8,885 nucleotides of DNA from JBJEFI01 sp051873875 (GTDB taxonomy: Bacteria > Bacillota > Bacilli > Bacillales > Bacillaceae_G): assembly GCA_051873875.1 (NCBI GenBank), contig JBJEFI010000088.1, positions 1-8,885 of the forward strand, given 5' to 3'. The notes beneath the pieces were generated by a model. It did not search any database, was not told the origin of the DNA, and saw nothing but the letters and a program-made list of their open reading frames with translations. The translations under genes and the position numbers were made by a program. Shown one piece after another: positions 7,092 to 8,885 of this stretch. Numbering within the stretch: position 1 is the first letter of the stretch; every line of letters begins with the position of its first letter.

Positions 7092-7136
7092 AATACCTAT
7101 ATGACGTATTATTTGAGTAATACGGGATATAGGTAT
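7092..7136 (+). repeat. Palindromic direct repeat, copy 2 (44-bp imperfect palindrome)
   Basis: Outer arms ATACCTATAT (7093-7102) and ATATAGGTAT (7127-7136), inner arms CGTATTA (7105-7111) and TAATACG (7118-7124), central spacer TTTGAG (6 bp). All arms are exact and share one centre. It is a direct repeat of 6651-6695, offset by 441 bp. The inner part has the layout of a tyrosine recombinase core site. TTGAGT (7113-7118) followed 17 bp later by TATGGT (7136-7141) could also be a weak promoter for the leader and 275-aa gene, which would make the palindrome an operator. Confidence 0.7.
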
Positions 7137-7207
7137 ATGGTGATAAATAATCAGAAAAATGTTTAGTTATAAATCCCTGTACCATTATTTTGAAGGGGGC
7201 TGATGCC

Positions 7208-7273
7208 ATGCACCTTAAAATTCATCTGGCATACTTACAATTTAATTTGAAAAGGTTCATCGTGGATAATTAA
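7208..7273 (+). CDS. Possible leader peptide (21 aa) ahead of the 275-aa gene
   Basis: A strong AGGGGG site (around 7194-7199) is followed 8 nt later by ATG (7208) and a 21-codon frame beginning MHLKIHLAYL and ending RFIVDN-stop (7271-7273). Its last codons form the 5' arm of the long stem-loop at 7265-7335, which precedes the next gene. A short peptide overlapping a hairpin before a gene is the layout of translation-coupled attenuators such as those of erm genes. Such control is inferred here. An alternative ATG at 7203 gives a 15-aa frame but sits too near the ribosome site. The coding potential of so short a frame cannot be shown from sequence alone. Confidence 0.4.
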   Translation: MHLKIHLAYLQFNLKRFIVDN

Positions 7274-7335
7274 TCAGCTATCTGTCCTCAAAAACCTATT
7301 TTTAGGTTTTTGAGGACTATAGTCAATTAATTATC
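7265..7335 (+). promoter_or_regulatory. Long stem-loop between leader peptide and 275-aa gene
   Basis: The core is a perfect 15-bp hairpin (7284-7298 and 7303-7317, GTCCTCAAAAACCTA and its complement) with a TTTT loop. It is extended by CTAT/ATAG and by a perfect 10-bp outer stem GATAATTAAT (7265-7274)/ATTAATTATC (7326-7335). No T-run follows, so it is not a standard terminator. It probably acts as an RNA switch with the leader peptide or as a DNA site. Its AACCTA...TAGGTT centre recurs at the end of the next gene. Confidence 0.7.
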
Positions 7336-7358
7336 TTACATTGATATCGGTGATAAAA

Positions 7359-8186
7359 ATGCCGGATCATAAAGTTGATTTTCAAGTTAATTTGGTTAAA
7401 TCATTTATTCGAGGGGATTATACTGAAGAGGAATATATACAAAATAGAAAGATATATAAACATTCAAAGCAGTGGAAAGAAGCAAAAGAAGTAGCTAAAT
7501 ATGGTGATATTTGGTACCTGTTTCTTTTAAAATTAAAGATTCCTAATAGATTAAGGGCTTTAATTGTAGTACACGATTTAACAAGACCAAAGCTTAGAGA
7601 GATGGCTAATTTCAATAAGGGAGGGGGGATAGAGGCATTATTTTCTACGAAAAAAAAAGAAGATAGAGGTATTAATAAATCAAGGATAGAATTAGCAATT
7701 CTAACGGATACACCACTTGAATTTTTGCTATATGATAAGGAACGAAATAACTATTTAATTCCACATCAAAATGCATTCTTAGAGTACAAGTATTTAGCAG
7801 AAAATATAGAAGTTAAAGACTTAATTGAACTAACTCACATGTATCCAGATAAAAGGATGATTCAAGGGTTTTGCATTATAAATGATTTAGGGATATTTCA
7901 ATCGAAACAAGAAGTTTACGTTAGATTGGATAGACGTTTAGATTTTTTCTGCTTGCAATTCCATTTGTCTTCTTCTGATTTAGTTTATTCTTTAATTCTT
8001 GATCTTGCCGATAAATGGGGTAATCAAATAAAACATATTCTTCTTGGCGATGCATTTTTACGCAGGTCAAAAGTTCTCACTTTCATAGGAGTGTACAATA
8101 ATAAGTCGATAAAAAATGAAGAGTATTATGATTTTATTGACTATTATAAACAAGTTCACAATGCAATCCAAATAACCTATTTATAG
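7359..8186 (+). CDS. Unrecognised protein (275 aa)
   Basis: I do not recognise this family. I start it at the ATG at 7359, behind a weak GGTGAT site. In-frame TTG (7341) and GTG (7350) upstream would add three to six residues. The protein is soluble-looking, with no signal peptide or membrane segment. The N-terminal part is charged and probably helical (EEEYIQNRKIYKHSKQWKEA). The middle (about 55-150) has a basic stretch around STKKKEDRG, and the C-terminal half mixes hydrophobic strands and helices. I see no HUH, helicase, nuclease or recombinase motif, so a replication or relaxase role cannot be claimed. Codon use and AT content match the neighbours. The stem-loop and possible leader peptide upstream suggest regulated translation. 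A palindrome covers its stop codon. It may work with the two small genes downstream, or it may be a regulator or accessory factor of the element. Confidence 0.8.
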   Translation: MPDHKVDFQVNLVKSFIRGDYTEEEYIQNRKIYKHSKQWKEAKEVAKYGDIWYLFLLKLKIPNRLRALIVVHDLTRPKLREMANFNKGGGIEALFSTKKKEDRGINKSRIELAILTDTPLEFLLYDKERNNYLIPHQNAFLEYKYLAENIEVKDLIELTHMYPDKRMIQGFCIINDLGIFQSKQEVYVRLDRRLDFFCLQFHLSSSDLVYSLILDLADKWGNQIKHILLGDAFLRRSKVLTFIGVYNNKSIKNEEYYDFIDYYKQVHNAIQITYL

Positions 8187-8205
8187 GTTATGAGTAACTT
8201 ATAAT
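8172..8205 (+). promoter_or_regulatory. Palindrome and -10 box ahead of the small-protein operon
   Basis: ATAACCTA (8172-8179)/TAGGTTAT (8184-8191) is a perfect 8-bp palindrome with a TTTA centre that overlaps the stop of the 275-aa gene. Nine bases on is a perfect TATAAT (8200-8205). No good -35 hexamer is present at 16-18 bp, and the palindrome occupies that position, so it could be an activator site or operator. The centre matches the stem-loop at 7294-7307 almost exactly (ACCTATTT-A/T-TAGGT). Confidence 0.5.
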
Positions 8206-8219
8206 ATTTTTTTGATAAA

Positions 8220-8246
8220 CCTCTTATTACATTTCGTAATAGGAGG
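8220..8246 (+). promoter_or_regulatory. Hairpin that sequesters the AGGAGG ribosome site of the 46-aa gene
   Basis: CCTCTTATTAC (8220-8230) pairs with GTAATAGGAGG (8236-8246) across a 5-nt loop, 11 pairs with one G-U. The entire Shine-Dalgarno sequence (8241-8246) is in the 3' arm. The RNA would block initiation at the TTG at 8254 until opened. TTTTAATTT follows, so weak termination is also possible. The G-U pair supports selection at the RNA level on this strand. Confidence 0.65.
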
Positions 8247-8253
8247 TTTTAAT

Positions 8254-8394
8254 TTGAATAAAGATAAAAAAATTGAACAAGATGCGATGAAGAGAAAAGC
8301 AGCATTAAAATTATTGAAAGAATGGATGGAGGAATTAGAAAAACAACATCCTCAAAGTAATTTTAGACGAGGGAAAGTTAGTAAAGATGATTAA
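8254..8394 (+). CDS. Small charged protein, first gene of a two-gene operon (46 aa, TTG start)
   Basis: I place the start at the TTG at 8254, 7 nt after a perfect AGGAGG. A longer frame back to 8212 has no ribosome site. The product is highly charged and mostly helical (AMKRKAALKLLKEWMEELEK), with a polar tail (FRRGKVSKDD). It has no known motif. It overlaps the next gene by 8 bp (ATGATTAA), so the two are co-translated. It is probably an accessory or partner protein of the downstream DNA-binding protein. Function unknown. Confidence 0.75.
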   Translation: MNKDKKIEQDAMKRKAALKLLKEWMEELEKQHPQSNFRRGKVSKDD

Positions 8395-8566
8395 TGTTGA
8401 GGACTATCCAATAGTTTTGACAGCAAAAGAAATTAGTGAAATATTAAAGATTTCTAAACCTACAGCGTATGAATTAATGAATAGGAGTGATTTTCCATTA
8501 AAGAAAATTGGTAGATGTAAAAGGGTATTAAGAGATGAATTTTTTGAGTGGTTGAGTAATTTTTAA
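8387..8566 (+). CDS. Excisionase/AlpA-like helix-turn-helix protein (59 aa)
   Basis: This short frame starts at the ATG at 8387, inside the end of the preceding gene, and ends TAA at 8564-8566. Residues 11-35 (LTAKEISEILKISKPTAYEL) form the MerR-type winged helix-turn-helix used by phage and ICE excisionases and AlpA regulators. RSDFPLKKIG and a C-terminal helix (RDEFFEWLSNF) complete the usual pattern, and the length is typical. Proteins of this family bind DNA near attachment sites and steer an integrase towards excision, or activate transcription. It could serve the integrase at the left end or the trio, or bind the ACCTAT palindromes. No ribosome site of its own is evident, so translation is coupled to the 46-aa gene. 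Confidence 0.85.
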   Translation: MINVEDYPIVLTAKEISEILKISKPTAYELMNRSDFPLKKIGRCKRVLRDEFFEWLSNF

Positions 8567-8720
8567 ATGTATTTGGAGAATAAATTAAGTTACTCATATT
8601 ATATTGTTAGGGTTAAATTAATTTTGATTCTCACGCGAATTTGTTGGATGATTAATGAAGGATGCTATCAGATGTAAGAGTCGCCTTGTAAGCCTTTTAC
8701 AAGAAAAAATCATAGATGTC
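8567..8720. other. Non-coding stretch with a short palindrome
   Basis: No credible gene is seen. CTTGTAA (8685-8691) and TTACAAG (8697-8703) form a 7-bp palindrome around GCCTT, without a T-run on either side in the right position for termination. Such a site could bind a regulator or recombinase. The inverted 10-mer at 8630-8639 lies in this stretch. The remaining part up to the window end contains the two terminators listed separately and no gene. Confidence 0.5.
8630..8639 (-). repeat. Right copy of an inverted 10-mer (partner 6814-6823)
   Basis: CTCACGCGAA is the exact reverse complement of the sequence in the candidate RNA's GNRA hairpin. It may mark the right end of a segment starting near 6811. 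No target-site duplication is evident outside the pair. Confidence 0.4.
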
Positions 8721-8761
8721 GAAAGGAAGGGGTGTTATTAAAATACATTCTTTCCTTTTTT
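8721..8761 (+). terminator. Intrinsic terminator after the small-protein operon
   Basis: GAAAGGAAGGG (8721-8731) pairs with TTCTTTCCTTT (8749-8759), including three G-U pairs that form only in plus-strand RNA. The 3' arm runs into T residues (8756-8761). The loop is long (about 17 nt), so strength is uncertain. Confidence 0.5.
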
Positions 8762-8831
8762 AAGGAGATAATAAAGTTGTTTAATTTACACTATCAAGAC
8801 TAAAAATGAAAAAAACTTTTATTATAAAACC

Positions 8832-8857
8832 GAAAACCCTAGGCTAGGCCTAGGGTT
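8832..8857 (-). terminator. GC-rich hairpin, probable terminator for a minus-strand gene beyond the window
   Basis: AACCCTAGGC (8835-8844) and GCCTAGGGTT (8848-8857) form a perfect 10-bp stem with a 3-nt loop. On the minus strand it is followed by TTCGGTTTT, a T-rich tail. On the plus strand A residues follow. It therefore fits transcripts entering from the right edge. Confidence 0.6.
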
Positions 8858-8885
8858 CCAAAAAGCTTATAGCGTTGTATTAAAA

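Noticed and set aside
7418..7615. Minus-strand frame of 65 codons
   Set aside because: It is antisense to the 275-aa gene, with no ribosome site or recognisable product.

Overview
The window is AT-rich, with strong AGGAGG-type ribosome binding sites, frequent TTG/CTG/GTG starts and Bacillus-style integrase and restriction proteins. It fits a low-GC Firmicute, most likely a Bacillus-type organism. No rRNA, tRNA or housekeeping gene is visible. It reads as an accessory island built from mobile-element modules.

Layout, left to right. (1) 13-1173: a minus-strand phage/ICE-type tyrosine integrase. It probably starts at a CTG codon 30 codons upstream of its first ATG, and it ends inside a perfect tandem 11-bp repeat that could be arm-type recombinase sites. 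(2) 1374-2870: a plus-strand Mrr-type restriction endonuclease with a coiled-coil N-terminus, broken by two compensating single-base homopolymer indels. A strong bidirectional terminator follows. (3) 6519 down to 3112: three overlapping minus-strand tyrosine recombinase genes (463, 362 and 319 aa), the arrangement of recombinase-in-trio (RIT) elements. The first protein carries a tandem duplication of its core-binding domain and has Arg in place of the box II His. (4) 6520-7207: about 690 bp without protein genes but dense in structure. It holds a rit promoter bracketed by a 9-bp inverted repeat, two direct copies of a core-site-like palindrome 441 bp apart, a pentanucleotide tract, and a candidate structured non-coding RNA with its own promoter and a U-run end. 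(5) 7208-8566: a plus-strand group with a short leader peptide, a long stem-loop, an unrecognised 275-aa protein, a 46-aa charged protein behind a ribosome-site hairpin, and a 59-aa excisionase/AlpA-like helix-turn-helix protein. (6) 8567-8885: non-coding, with an inverted copy of a 10-mer from the RNA region, a plus-strand terminator and a GC-rich hairpin that fits a terminator for a minus-strand gene beyond the window.

How the parts may work together (inference). The trio is probably the transposition or recombination machinery. The direct palindromes upstream of it could be recombination core sites or operators, and they flank the candidate RNA. ACCTAT/ATAGGT palindromes recur upstream of the leader peptide, in its stem-loop and in the promoter region of the small-protein operon, which suggests one DNA-binding factor controls the right-hand genes. 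The small HTH protein could be the directionality factor for the integrase or the trio, or that regulator. The most interesting candidate for something undescribed is the trio combined with the RNA cassette and the leader-controlled unknown gene.
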